A stretch of DNA of 64,000 nucleotides from Mediterraneibacter agrestimuris (GTDB lineage: Bacteria; Bacillota; Clostridia; Lachnospirales; Lachnospiraceae). Position numbers and translations under genes: made by a program. Of the stretch, positions 43,993 to 53,055 are shown piece after piece. The notes below the pieces were generated by a model. That model was not told the DNA's origin. It saw only the letters and a program-made list of their open reading frames with translations, and made no database searches. How positions within the stretch are numbered: position 1 is the stretch's first letter; each line of letters starts with the position of its first letter. The stretch spans positions 1-64,000 of the forward strand of contig NZ_CALPDG010000017.1 of the NCBI RefSeq assembly GCF_943193195.1, read 5' to 3'.

Positions 43993-44871
43993 ATGCATTA
44001 CGATATCAGCTTTCCCAACCTGGGAATCACCTTGGATCACGTTGGCAAATCTATCAGCCTGTTCGGAATTCCAATCGCATATTACGGTATCATCATCGGC
44101 AGCGCCATTCTGATAGGTTTTTGGATAGCGATGTCTGAGGCAAAACGCACCGGACAGAATCCGGAAGACTACCTGGATATGGGAATCTTTGGTGTGATTC
44201 TGGGTATTGTGGGAGCCAGAGTTTATTATGTGTTTTTTTCCTGGGATATGTATAAAGATAATCTGCTCCAGATATTTAACCTGCGGGCAGGGGGACTGGC
44301 AATTTACGGCGGTGTTATCGGAGCAGTCATTGCGGTGATGGTATGTGCAAAAGTAAAAAAACTGTCAGCGCCGCAGATTTTTGACACGATAGCAATGGCT
44401 CTGGTCAATGGGCAGATGCTTGGACGATGGGGAAACTTCTTTAATCGAGAGGCATTCGGGCAATATACGGACTCTATGTTTGCCATGAGACTTCCGCTGG
44501 ATGCGGTGCGTTCCGGTGATGTAACAGAATTGATGAGGGAGCATATGCAGACCATAGATGGTGCCAGTTACATTCAGGTGCATCCTACATTTCTTTATGA
44601 GTCACTCTGGTGCTGCGGGATATTTGTACTGTTGCTGCTGTATCGTAAGCACAAAAAATTTGAAGGCGAACTGTTTCTTTTGTATTTGTTCGGATACGGT
44701 CTGGGAAGAGTGTGGATCGAGGGGCTTCGGACAGACCAGTTAATTATTCCGGGAGCCGGAATTCCGGTATCTCAACTGCTGGCAGGTGTGACAGTAGTCA
44801 GCATGGCTGCAGCAATTGTATATTTCAGAAGGAAAGTAAGTAAAAAAAACAATCAGAATATTTCTCAATGA
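43993..44871 (+). CDS. lgt: Prolipoprotein diacylglyceryl transferase
   Basis: A 292-residue membrane enzyme that attaches diacylglycerol to the lipobox cysteine of prolipoproteins, such as the two binding proteins in this window. Seven hydrophobic helices; the Lgt signature GRWGNFFNREAFGQYT (about residues 141-156) with the essential Arg and Asn; YGGVIGAVIAV before it; and VHPTFLYESLW with the conserved Tyr/Glu. The C-terminal GLRTDQLIIPGAGIPVSQ is also typical. RBS AAGAGGTAG. It is followed by a 145-bp repeat. Confidence 0.95.
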   Translation: MHYDISFPNLGITLDHVGKSISLFGIPIAYYGIIIGSAILIGFWIAMSEAKRTGQNPEDYLDMGIFGVILGIVGARVYYVFFSWDMYKDNLLQIFNLRAGGLAIYGGVIGAVIAVMVCAKVKKLSAPQIFDTIAMALVNGQMLGRWGNFFNREAFGQYTDSMFAMRLPLDAVRSGDVTELMREHMQTIDGASYIQVHPTFLYESLWCCGIFVLLLLYRKHKKFEGELFLLYLFGYGLGRVWIEGLRTDQLIIPGAGIPVSQLLAGVTVVSMAAAIVYFRRKVSKKNNQNISQ

Positions 44872-44941
44872 TATATAAAATGGGCAGGGGTTGTATCCAA
44901 TAGAAAGGGAGACGATTTCTGCCTGTTTTGTATTTTCATCA

Positions 44942-45086
44942 GTTACTGTTCGCACCCTACGGGTGCTCCAGTACAGTATCCAGCCCATTTTAAGTCGCCT
45001 TTGGCGAGGGGCTGGATATATCGCTGTCATCACTTCATTGGTCGGACACCTTGCAGCGCAGTGCAAGGTGCCGTGCGGACAGTTAC
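44942..45086. repeat. Full-length 145-bp palindromic repeat element (copy 2, inverted)
   Basis: This is the reverse complement of the element at 27719-27863, with only about a dozen differences by eye over 145 bases, and compensating changes that keep the stems (for example CGCCTTTGGCG). It lies between lgt and the promoter of the acylation cassette, and so between two different operons. Confidence 0.85.
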
Positions 45087-45136
45087 ATCATCACACAGTC
45101 ATCACACATTCTTACGGATTTTTTGTCGGATTATCG

Positions 45137-45165
45137 TTGAAAATGTCGAATCATTATAGTAAGAT
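45137..45165 (+). promoter_or_regulatory. Promoter of the surface acylation cassette
   Basis: TTGAAA (45137-45142), a 17-base spacer and TAAGAT (45160-45165), 34 bases before the start at 45199. Confidence 0.5.
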
Positions 45166-45198
45166 ATGATGTGGGTGAATATAACCGGAGGTGTACAA

Positions 45199-45984
45199 AT
45201 GAAAAAATCAGGGTCTTCTCTGGATAAAAATAGAAAAATTTTTATTATAGCGACAGTGTTTTTGATTGTTACTGTCATTTCTGTGATAAGTTATCGGGCA
45301 TGGAAAAGGGAAAATGTAGAAAAGGAAAAAATCAGCAAGGGAATTGATTATTTGACAAGTCTGGAAAATAGAGATGTTGCTTCTATTAGTGAACAAATTG
45401 ACAACATTAAAGCACAACAGACGATGGCACAGATTGAAGCCGACGAGAATGCAGTGTGGAAAGCCTTTGACATGGCGATGATTCTGGGCGATTCAAGAGC
45501 TGTGGGATTCAGGTTTTATGAATTTTTGATGGATGCTCAGGTGATTGCGGAAAGCGGAAGGAAAATTACGGATGTACCAGAGGATATAGATAAAATTAAA
45601 TCTATAAGTCCGAAACAGATTTTTCTATGTTTTGGACTGAATGATATTAAGAGCGGATTGTGGACGAATCCTGCGGATTATGCTGCCGCTTATAAGGAAA
45701 TAGTAGATTACTTGAATCAGGAACTGCCGGGGACAACTGTATTTATCAATTCAATTCTTCCTGCAACGGGAACTGGGTATGCAAGCTTTGAGGGGTATGC
45801 CAGAATACCAGAGTATAATGCGGCATTGCAGGAAATGGCACAGGAAAATGGATATAAATTTATTGATAATTCAACGGTTGCTTATGAATATATGGATTTG
45901 TATGAGCAGGATGGTCTGCACTTGCAGAAGGATTTTTACCGGCATTGGGCGGCAAGTATGATCGTAGGGGTGACGAAACAGTGA
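45199..45984 (+). CDS. Membrane-anchored SGNH/GDSL-type hydrolase
   Basis: A 261-residue protein with an N-terminal membrane segment (about residues 12-31) and an extracellular SGNH domain. Visible catalytic blocks: MILGDSRAVGF with nucleophile Ser99, FGLNDIKSG with Asn148, and DGLHLQ with the Asp238/His241 pair. A Glu/Lys-rich linker follows the membrane helix. SGNH proteins in such cassettes act as esterases or acyl transferases on wall or capsule polymers; together with the MBOAT downstream this suggests O-acyl transfer, which is inference. The ATG at 45199 follows GGAGGTGTACAA. It overlaps the next gene by 4 bases. Confidence 0.8.
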   Translation: MKKSGSSLDKNRKIFIIATVFLIVTVISVISYRAWKRENVEKEKISKGIDYLTSLENRDVASISEQIDNIKAQQTMAQIEADENAVWKAFDMAMILGDSRAVGFRFYEFLMDAQVIAESGRKITDVPEDIDKIKSISPKQIFLCFGLNDIKSGLWTNPADYAAAYKEIVDYLNQELPGTTVFINSILPATGTGYASFEGYARIPEYNAALQEMAQENGYKFIDNSTVAYEYMDLYEQDGLHLQKDFYRHWAASMIVGVTKQ

Positions 45985-46454
45985 AAAAATATTTTTCCTA
46001 TATAAAAATTGTATTGGTCGTATTGCTGCTTGTATTCATTATTGCAGATGTCAGTCTGGATCAAAGCAGCAGTGCGGATATCAAAACAGTGGCGGCTCAA
46101 GTGGCAAAAGCGGCAGAAGTTGATGTGGATGCGGCGGCGGAAGAACGGATGGTCAAGCGGTTTTATGGATTGAATCCAAAGGATTATGAAGGCGCTGTTC
46201 TGTATGCCCCCAAGGACAATATGGATGTCAATGAAATTTTTATCGTGAAGTTAAAGGATGAGTTACAGGCAAAATCTGTAGAAGAAGCAATTCAGAAAAG
46301 ACTGGATACACAGATGAAGAGCTTTGAAGGCTATGGAGCGGAACAGACTGCGTTGCTTAAAGCACATGTTTTAGAAGTGAGGGGCAATTATATATTTTAT
46401 ATGGTTGGCGAGAAAGCTGGGAAAACACAAAAGGCATTTTTAGAGAGCTTATAG
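45981..46454 (+). CDS. DUF4358 domain-containing membrane-anchored protein
   Basis: A 157-residue protein with a short cytosolic start, one membrane helix (about residues 6-25) and an extracellular DUF4358 domain: KRFYGLNPKDYEGAVLYAPKD, then DVNEIFIVKLKDE, and a helix ending KTQKAFLESL. The function is unknown; DUF4358 proteins are frequent beside MBOAT and DHHW genes in Lachnospiraceae. The GTG at 45981 overlaps the TGA of the hydrolase gene, and AGGGGTGACG lies upstream. Only 18 bases separate it from the MBOAT gene, so it is very probably a component of the same machine. Confidence 0.75.
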   Translation: MKKYFSYIKIVLVVLLLVFIIADVSLDQSSSADIKTVAAQVAKAAEVDVDAAAEERMVKRFYGLNPKDYEGAVLYAPKDNMDVNEIFIVKLKDELQAKSVEEAIQKRLDTQMKSFEGYGAEQTALLKAHVLEVRGNYIFYMVGEKAGKTQKAFLESL

Positions 46455-46472
46455 AAGAGGTGGAAAACAGTT

Positions 46473-47885
46473 ATGATTTTTAGTAGTATCTTTTTTATAT
46501 TTGCATTTTTACCAATTGTATTGCTTATCTATTATCTGATGCCTTTTAAGCTGAAGAATCTGGTGCTTCTGATCGTCAGTCTGATTTTTTATGCATGGGG
46601 TGAACCAATTTATGTCATTTTGATGATATTCAGCATCGCCATCAATTTTGTCAGCGGAATTGAATTGGAATATTTAATGGAAAACGGGGAAATGCAGAAG
46701 GCGAAATATGCCTGTATTACGACTGTGGTTATCAACCTGCTGATCCTCGGTTTTTACAAATATTACGGATTCCTTTTAGAAAATTTAAATGCAATACTGC
46801 CCTTTGATATATCATATACGCAGCTTGCGCTGCCAATAGGCATTTCGTTCTACACATTCCAGACTATGTCTTATGTAATTGATGTATATAAAGGAAAAGT
46901 AGAAGCACAACACAATCCAGTTACATTCGGGGCGTATGTGTCTATGTTTCCTCAGTTGATTGCAGGACCGATCGTTCGCTATTCCGATGTGGAAAAGCAG
47001 CTCCAGCGCCGGATATTTTCTGTGGAGAGATTTGGTGATGGTGTAATGTGGTTCTTGCAGGGGCTTGGTAAAAAGGTTCTGATTGCAAACAATATGGGGA
47101 GTGTATATGAGTCCGTCATGGCGCTGGGGGCATCACAGACTTCAGTTTTGACAGCTTGGATCGGATGCTTTGCCTATACAATGCAGATTTATTTTGACTT
47201 TGGCGGTTATTCAGATATGGCGATTGGTCTTGGTAAAATGCTTGGTTTCGATTTTATGAAGAACTTTGATTATCCGTATACCGCAAAAAGTATTACAGAG
47301 TTCTGGCGCAGATGGCACATTTCCCTGAGCAGCTGGTTTAAGGAATATGTGTATATTCCGCTTGGAGGAAACAGAGGGGGTACGGCGCAGGCAATTCGTA
47401 ACCTGATGATTGTCTGGGGACTGACCGGGCTGTGGCATGGCGCAGCATGGAATTTTATTTTTTGGGGACTTTATTATGGCATAATTTTGATCATTGAGAA
47501 GTATATATTAAAAGAAGCAATGGAAAAGCTTCCTTCTATTGTTCAGCATATTTATACATTGGTTCTAGTGATGTTTGGATGGGTACTGTTTTGCTCCCCA
47601 TCACTTGGACGGGCTGCGTCTTATATGGGAACAATGCTGGGGATCGGCGGAGCTGGATTTGCGGATGCAACAGCGCTGTATTATCTGAAATCTACATTTC
47701 TGCTGGGGACCTTTGCAGCGGTGGCAAGTACACCGGTCATTCATAAAAGATTTTCTGAATGGATAAAAGCAAGAGAAGTATACAAACGGGCATTTTGTAT
47801 TGCAATGTATGTGGTCATATTTGTGATTTCTACAGCATATTTGGTCAATGCGACATATAACCCATTTTTGTATTTCAGATTTTGA
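46473..47885 (+). CDS. MBOAT family O-acyltransferase
   Basis: A 470-residue polytopic membrane protein of the AlgI/DltB-like MBOAT family, which moves acyl groups across the membrane for O-acetylation of cell-surface polymers. The family core is clear: PIGISFYTFQTMSYVIDVY, FPQLIAGPIVRY, FDFGGYSDMAIGLGKMLG, FWRRWHISLSSWFKEYVYIPLGGNR, and the catalytic His in LTGLWHGAAWNFIFWG. About eleven helices are predicted. With the SGNH and DHHW proteins it forms a complete transfer cassette. RBS AGAGGTGG. Confidence 0.93.
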   Translation: MIFSSIFFIFAFLPIVLLIYYLMPFKLKNLVLLIVSLIFYAWGEPIYVILMIFSIAINFVSGIELEYLMENGEMQKAKYACITTVVINLLILGFYKYYGFLLENLNAILPFDISYTQLALPIGISFYTFQTMSYVIDVYKGKVEAQHNPVTFGAYVSMFPQLIAGPIVRYSDVEKQLQRRIFSVERFGDGVMWFLQGLGKKVLIANNMGSVYESVMALGASQTSVLTAWIGCFAYTMQIYFDFGGYSDMAIGLGKMLGFDFMKNFDYPYTAKSITEFWRRWHISLSSWFKEYVYIPLGGNRGGTAQAIRNLMIVWGLTGLWHGAAWNFIFWGLYYGIILIIEKYILKEAMEKLPSIVQHIYTLVLVMFGWVLFCSPSLGRAASYMGTMLGIGGAGFADATALYYLKSTFLLGTFAAVASTPVIHKRFSEWIKAREVYKRAFCIAMYVVIFVISTAYLVNATYNPFLYFRF

Positions 47886-47888
47886 TGA

Positions 47889-47919
47889 GTAACAGTTCAG
47901 CCTGCGGCTGAGCTGTTAC
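47889..47919. repeat. Short palindromic repeat inside the acylation cassette
   Basis: The inverted repeat GTAACAGTTCAGCC-TGC-GGCTGAGCTGTTAC starts 3 bases after the MBOAT stop. It separates the MBOAT and DHHW genes and could affect mRNA stability. Confidence 0.7.
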
Positions 47920-47947
47920 ATGACAGCATAGAAAAGGTGAGTAAAGT

Positions 47948-49123
47948 ATGGAAAATAAGGTGCGAAAGCAGAGAAGCAGCAAGCGCAGGGCGTACAGAGG
48001 AACGTACCGTATTATGGCATTTTCCTTTATAGGAGGGGTACTGTTCCTGGCGATCGCAAGTATCATCAAACCGGATGTACGTTTTTCCGAGGAGGAGAAC
48101 CGTATTCTGGCGGAGATGCCGAAGTTGAGTAAAGAAGGTCTGGCGGACAAAAACTATATGACAGGTTTAGAGTCCTACACTTCAGATCAATTTGTTTTAC
48201 GCGATTTTTGGATTAAAATGAAGGTCCAGTGTGATCTTTTGCTCGGGAAAAGGGAACTTAACGGAGTGTATCTCGGAGCGGACAAGTACCTGATGCAGGC
48301 GCCGGCTTCCCCTGATGAGAAAAATGTGAAGACTAATCTGGATGCGATGAATCTGTTTGCCAAGAAGCATGAAAATGTGAAGGTCAATGTAATGATTGTA
48401 CCGAATGCGGTATATGTGATGGAAGATTATTTGCCAAAAGGCGCTCCAGTGCGGGATCAGGGCAAAGATATGAATAATTTAAAGAAAAATTTATCTGATA
48501 AAATTGGTTTTATTGATGTAACAAAAACATTACAGCAGCATGTGAATGAAGGTCTGTATTACAAGACAGATCATCACTGGACAAGTAAGGCTGCATTGTA
48601 CAGTTTTAAGGCGGCGGCAGAACAGCTTGGTATTGAAAATCCGATAACAGATTATAAGGCTTATACGGTAGATGCCTCCTTTTCTGGAACACTGGCATCC
48701 AGAAGCGGATATCACAAGGCAGAAGATGAGATTCAGGTGTATGCACCGGAAGGTGTAGAATTGCAGTATTTGGTCAGTGATTCTGATAATGGAAAGAAGC
48801 GTCCGACAGTTTATGATAGATCAAAGCTAAAGGAAAAAGATAAATATCAGGTATTTTTTGGCGGCAATCATGCAATGGTGGATATTATGACAACCAATGA
48901 TACAGCGAGAAAACTGATAGTGTTCAAGGATTCTTATGCAAACTGCTTTGTTCCTTATCTGATTCCATATTACAATGAGATTGTTATGATCGATCCGCGT
49001 TATTACTATGAAAATGTAGAAACACTGATGGCAAATAAGGGAATCACAGAAGCGTTGTTTCTTTATAATCTGGATACCTTTATGACAGATAATTCTATTG
49101 CAGGAGCACTGGCGGTGGAATAG
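47948..49123 (+). CDS. DHHW family protein (AlgX/DltD-like acyl carrier or transferase)
   Basis: A 391-residue protein with one N-terminal membrane anchor (about residues 23-44) and an extracellular AlgJ/AlgX-like SGNH fold. The family motif is TDHHWTSKAAL (Asp208, His209, His210, Trp211), and the nucleophile region is FKDSYANCFVPYL. Such proteins receive acyl groups from the MBOAT partner and place them on extracellular glycans. It is the last gene of the cassette; a hairpin terminator follows. No glycan synthesis gene is adjacent, so the acceptor polymer is unknown (teichoic acid, capsule or peptidoglycan). Confidence 0.85.
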   Translation: MENKVRKQRSSKRRAYRGTYRIMAFSFIGGVLFLAIASIIKPDVRFSEEENRILAEMPKLSKEGLADKNYMTGLESYTSDQFVLRDFWIKMKVQCDLLLGKRELNGVYLGADKYLMQAPASPDEKNVKTNLDAMNLFAKKHENVKVNVMIVPNAVYVMEDYLPKGAPVRDQGKDMNNLKKNLSDKIGFIDVTKTLQQHVNEGLYYKTDHHWTSKAALYSFKAAAEQLGIENPITDYKAYTVDASFSGTLASRSGYHKAEDEIQVYAPEGVELQYLVSDSDNGKKRPTVYDRSKLKEKDKYQVFFGGNHAMVDIMTTNDTARKLIVFKDSYANCFVPYLIPYYNEIVMIDPRYYYENVETLMANKGITEALFLYNLDTFMTDNSIAGALAVE

Positions 49124-49130
49124 CAGAAAG

Positions 49131-49154
49131 CGGCGTACGAAAGTATGCCGTTTT
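49131..49154 (+). terminator. Hairpin terminator after the acylation cassette
   Basis: CGGCGTAC (49131-49138) pairs with GTATGCCG (49143-49150) around a GAAA loop, followed by four T. Confidence 0.7.
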
Positions 49155-49244
49155 ACTGTGTATAAAAACTGTAAATAGTGACATTGCATATGAAATATAT
49201 GTGAAAATGTACGTGAAAATAAACAAAAAAACAGGTGTACTTAC

Positions 49245-49273
49245 TGGACTTTTGTAAATATAGGAGATATAAT
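49245..49273 (+). promoter_or_regulatory. Promoter of nifJ
   Basis: A perfect TATAAT (49268-49273) with TGGACT (49245-49250) at 17 bases, 57 bases before the start codon. Confidence 0.6.
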
Positions 49274-49330
49274 TAGAATACATGTGGAAAACTAAGTTTT
49301 GCAATGTACAGAATAAGGAGGAAACAAATA

Positions 49331-52300
49331 ATGGCAAGAAAAATGAAGACCATGGATGGTAACCAGGCGGCAGCTCACGTGTCATATGCTTATACGGAAG
49401 TTGCAGCGATTTACCCAATCACACCATCATCTGTTATGCCGGAACATGTAGACGAGTGGGCTACAGAAGGCAGAGAGAACATCTTCGGAACAACTGTTGA
49501 AGTAACAGAGATGCAGTCCGAGGCAGGCGCTGCGGGCGCAGTACACGGATCTTTATCAGCAGGTGCTCTGACAACAACATTTACAGCATCACAGGGATTA
49601 CTTTTGATGATTCCAAACTTATATAAAGTAGCAGGAGAGCAGCTCCCGGGAGTGTTCAACGTATCTGCCCGTGCAATTGCAAGCCACGCTCTGTCAATTT
49701 TCGGAGATCATTCCGATGTATATGCCTGCCGTCAGACAGGTGCAGCTATGCTCTGTGAGTCCAGTGTACAGGAAGTTATGGACCTGACAGCAGTTGCGCA
49801 TTGTGCAGCATTAGAAGGTAAGATTCCGTTCATCAACTTCTTTGACGGATTCAGAACATCACACGAGATTCAGAAGATTGAGACATGGGATTACGAAGAC
49901 CTGAAAGATTTGGTTAATATGGATGCGATCGATGCATTCCGTGCACATGCATTGAACCCGAATCATCCGTGCCAGAGAGGTTCTGCACAGAATCCGGATA
50001 TCTTTTTCCAGGCAAGAGAAGCTTGTAACCCATATTACGATGCTCTTCCGGGAATTGTTCAGAATTATATGGACAAGGTAAATGCAAAGATTGGAACAGA
50101 TTATAAACTGTTTAATTACTATGGAGCAGAAGATGCAGAGCGCGTGATCATAGCTATGGGATCTGCATGTGAGACAATTGAAGAGACTGTTGATTATATG
50201 ATGGCAGCGGGCGAGAAAGTCGGTGTTGTTAAAGTTCGTCTTTACAGACCGTTTTGTGCACAGGCGCTTATCGATGCAATTCCAGAGACAGTTAAGACGA
50301 TTACAGTTCTTGACAGAACAAAAGAGCCGGGAGCGCTTGGCGAGCCTTTGTATCTGGATGTTGTTGCAGCTCTTAAAGGAACAAAATTCGATGCAGTTCC
50401 GGTGCTTTCCGGACGTTACGGACTTGGTTCCAAAGATACAACACCGGCACAGATCGTTGCTGTATTCAATAATACAGAGAAGAAGATGTTTACGATCGGT
50501 ATTGTGGATGATGTAACAAATCTGTCACTTGAAGTAGGCGCTCCGCTTGTTACAACTCCGGAAGGAACAATCAACTGTAAGTTCTGGGGACTTGGTGCTG
50601 ACGGTACTGTCGGTGCAAATAAGAACTCCATTAAGATCATCGGTGACAACACAGATATGTATGCACAGGCATACTTTGACTATGATTCTAAGAAGTCCGG
50701 TGGTGTGACAATGTCCCACCTGCGTTTTGGTAAATCTCCGATTAAGTCAACATATCTGATCCGTCAGGCGAACTTTGTAGCATGCCATAATCCGTCTTAT
50801 GTTGACAAGTATAACATGGTTCAGGAACTGGTTGACGGCGGAACATTCCTTCTGAACTGTCCATGGGATATGGAAGGTCTTGAGAAGCATCTGCCGGGAC
50901 AGGTAAAAGCATTTATCGCTAACCATGGTATCAAGTTCTACACAATTGACGGTATCAAGATCGGTAAGGAGATCGGACTTGGCGGACGTATCAATACGGT
51001 TCTGCAGTCTGCATTCTTCAAACTGGCTGCGATCATTCCTGAGGAAGAAGCAATCGATCTGATGAAGAAGGCTGCAAAGGCTACTTACGGAAGAAAGGGC
51101 GATAAGATCGTTCAGATGAACTACGATGCAATTGACGCAGGCGCTAAACAGGTTGTAGAAGTTGCAGTTCCGGAGAGCTGGAAGGATGCAGCAGACGAAG
51201 GTCTGTTCGCACCGGAAGTTAAGGGCGGAAGAGCAGATGTTGTTGATTTCGTTAAAAATGTACAGGTTAAGGTAAATGCACAGGAAGGTAATACACTTCC
51301 GGTATCTGCATTCAATGATTATGTAGATGGTTCTACACCGTCTGGTTCTTCTGCATACGAGAAACGTGGCATCGCAGTAGATATTCCGGTATGGAAACCG
51401 GAAAACTGTATCCAGTGTAACCGTTGTGCATATGTATGTCCGCACGCAGTTATCCGCCCGGTGGCGCTGACAGAGGAAGAGGCTGCTAAGGCTCCGGAAG
51501 GACTGCAGACACTTGATATGACAGGTATGCCGGGAATGAAGTTTACAATGACAGTTTCCGCATATGACTGTACAGGATGTGGTTCTTGTGCGAATGTATG
51601 TCCTGGAAAGAAGGGCGAGAAGGCTCTCGTTATGGAGAACATGGAAGCAAATGCAGGCTCCCAGAAGTTCTTTGACTTCGGTACAGAGATTCCGGTAAAA
51701 CCAGAAGTAGTTTCTAAGTTCAAAGAAGCTACTGTAAAGGGAAGCCAGTTCAAACAGCCACTGCTTGAGTTCTCAGGCGCATGTGCAGGCTGTGGTGAGA
51801 CACCATACGCAAAACTGATCACACAGTTGTTCGGTGACAGAATGTATATTGCAAACGCAACAGGATGTTCCTCTATCTGGGGTAACTCTTCACCGTCCAC
51901 ACCATACACTGTAAATGCTAAGGGACAGGGTCCGGCATGGTCCAACTCTCTGTTCGAGGATAATGCAGAGTTTGGTTACGGTATGCTGCTTGCGCAGAAC
52001 ACTATTCGTGCAAGACTGAAAAAATATGTAGAGAAGATTGCTGAAGTTGCAGAGAAAGAAGATGTAAAAGCAACGGCTTTAGAATACCTTGATACATTTG
52101 CATGCGGTGCAACAAACGGTACAGCTACAGATAAACTGGTAGCAGCACTGGAAGCTTGTGACTGTGATATGGCAGAGAGACTGGAAGTTCTGAAGAACAA
52201 AGATTTCCTTGCTAAGAAGTCTCAGTGGATCTTCGGTGGTGACGGATGGGCTTACGATATCGGATTCGGCGGTGTTGACCATGTACTTGCAAGCGGCAAG

Positions 52301-52876
52301 GATATCAACATCATGGTATTCGATACAGAAGTTTACTCCAATACAGGCGGACAGTCCTCCAAGGCTACAAAGACAGGTGCTACTGCACAGTTCGCAGCAG
52401 GCGGAAAAGAGACGAAGAAGAAAGACCTTGCAGGAATCGCAATGAGCTATGGTTATGTATACGTTGCACAGATTGCTATGGGCGCTGACTTCAACCAGAC
52501 TGTAAAGGCAATTGCAGAGGCAGAGGCATATCCGGGACCATCACTCATCATTGCTTATGCTCCGTGTATCAACCACGGTATCAAGAAGGGCATGAGCAAA
52601 GCTCAGACCGAGGAGCAGTTAGCAGTAGAGTGTGGATACTGGAATAACTTCCGTTACAATCCGGCAGCAGAGGGCAACAAGTTCTCACTGGACAGCAAAG
52701 AGCCTAAGCTGGAAGGATATCAGGAATTCCTCGATGGAGAAGTTCGTTACAATGCATTGAAGAGAGCTAATCCGGAGAAGGCTGCTAAGTTGTTTGCGAT
52801 CAACGAGAATGAAGCTAAAGAAAGATATGATTATCTGAAGAAGCTGATAGCAGTTTATGCAGCAGAAGAAGAGTAA
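49331..52876 (+). CDS. nifJ: Pyruvate:ferredoxin (flavodoxin) oxidoreductase
   Basis: An 1181-residue single-chain PFOR that oxidises pyruvate to acetyl-CoA and CO2 and reduces ferredoxin, the central catabolic step of anaerobic Clostridia. Domain I (about residues 1-240) starts MKTMDGNQAAAHVSYAYTE and has YPITPSSVMPEH. Two 4Fe-4S sites in the ferredoxin domain are CIQCNRCAYVCPH and CTGCGSCANVCPGKKG. TPP-binding domain VI carries CAGCGETPYAKL, the GDGWAYDIGF signature and VYSNTGGQSSKA. The ATG at 49331 follows AGGAGG. Codon usage is markedly biased, as in highly expressed genes. Monocistronic, with a strong terminator. Confidence 0.97.
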   Translation: MARKMKTMDGNQAAAHVSYAYTEVAAIYPITPSSVMPEHVDEWATEGRENIFGTTVEVTEMQSEAGAAGAVHGSLSAGALTTTFTASQGLLLMIPNLYKVAGEQLPGVFNVSARAIASHALSIFGDHSDVYACRQTGAAMLCESSVQEVMDLTAVAHCAALEGKIPFINFFDGFRTSHEIQKIETWDYEDLKDLVNMDAIDAFRAHALNPNHPCQRGSAQNPDIFFQAREACNPYYDALPGIVQNYMDKVNAKIGTDYKLFNYYGAEDAERVIIAMGSACETIEETVDYMMAAGEKVGVVKVRLYRPFCAQALIDAIPETVKTITVLDRTKEPGALGEPLYLDVVAALKGTKFDAVPVLSGRYGLGSKDTTPAQIVAVFNNTEKKMFTIGIVDDVTNLSLEVGAPLVTTPEGTINCKFWGLGADGTVGANKNSIKIIGDNTDMYAQAYFDYDSKKSGGVTMSHLRFGKSPIKSTYLIRQANFVACHNPSYVDKYNMVQELVDGGTFLLNCPWDMEGLEKHLPGQVKAFIANHGIKFYTIDGIKIGKEIGLGGRINTVLQSAFFKLAAIIPEEEAIDLMKKAAKATYGRKGDKIVQMNYDAIDAGAKQVVEVAVPESWKDAADEGLFAPEVKGGRADVVDFVKNVQVKVNAQEGNTLPVSAFNDYVDGSTPSGSSAYEKRGIAVDIPVWKPENCIQCNRCAYVCPHAVIRPVALTEEEAAKAPEGLQTLDMTGMPGMKFTMTVSAYDCTGCGSCANVCPGKKGEKALVMENMEANAGSQKFFDFGTEIPVKPEVVSKFKEATVKGSQFKQPLLEFSGACAGCGETPYAKLITQLFGDRMYIANATGCSSIWGNSSPSTPYTVNAKGQGPAWSNSLFEDNAEFGYGMLLAQNTIRARLKKYVEKIAEVAEKEDVKATALEYLDTFACGATNGTATDKLVAALEACDCDMAERLEVLKNKDFLAKKSQWIFGGDGWAYDIGFGGVDHVLASGKDINIMVFDTEVYSNTGGQSSKATKTGATAQFAAGGKETKKKDLAGIAMSYGYVYVAQIAMGADFNQTVKAIAEAEAYPGPSLIIAYAPCINHGIKKGMSKAQTEEQLAVECGYWNNFRYNPAAEGNKFSLDSKEPKLEGYQEFLDGEVRYNALKRANPEKAAKLFAINENEAKERYDYLKKLIAVYAAEEE

Positions 52877-52910
52877 AAATAAGTTTCGGTGAAATCCGAA
52901 GCAAAAATAA

Positions 52911-52943
52911 AAAGGGAATCGGCGATTGCCGGTTCCCTTTTTT
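52911..52943 (+). terminator. Rho-independent terminator of nifJ
   Basis: AAAGGGAATCGGC (52911-52923) pairs with GCCGGTTCCCTTT (52928-52940), with six T at the end. Confidence 0.92.
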
Positions 52944-53055
52944 CAAAAAAGAGATGACAAAATTCTTGTTTGCGAACCATGATGAAGTAAAACGAAATCT
53001 TGGTAATACTGATTCTAAACTGAAGGAATCTGGATTAAGCTAAAAAGGAGATATC

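Noticed and set aside
52954-53043. A 29-codon frame (MTKFLFANHDEVKRN...) just upstream of the DUF5685 gene
   Set aside because: It has only AAAAAAGAG before the ATG, no recognised family and no sign of conservation that can be judged here. It could be a real leader peptide but is not supported.
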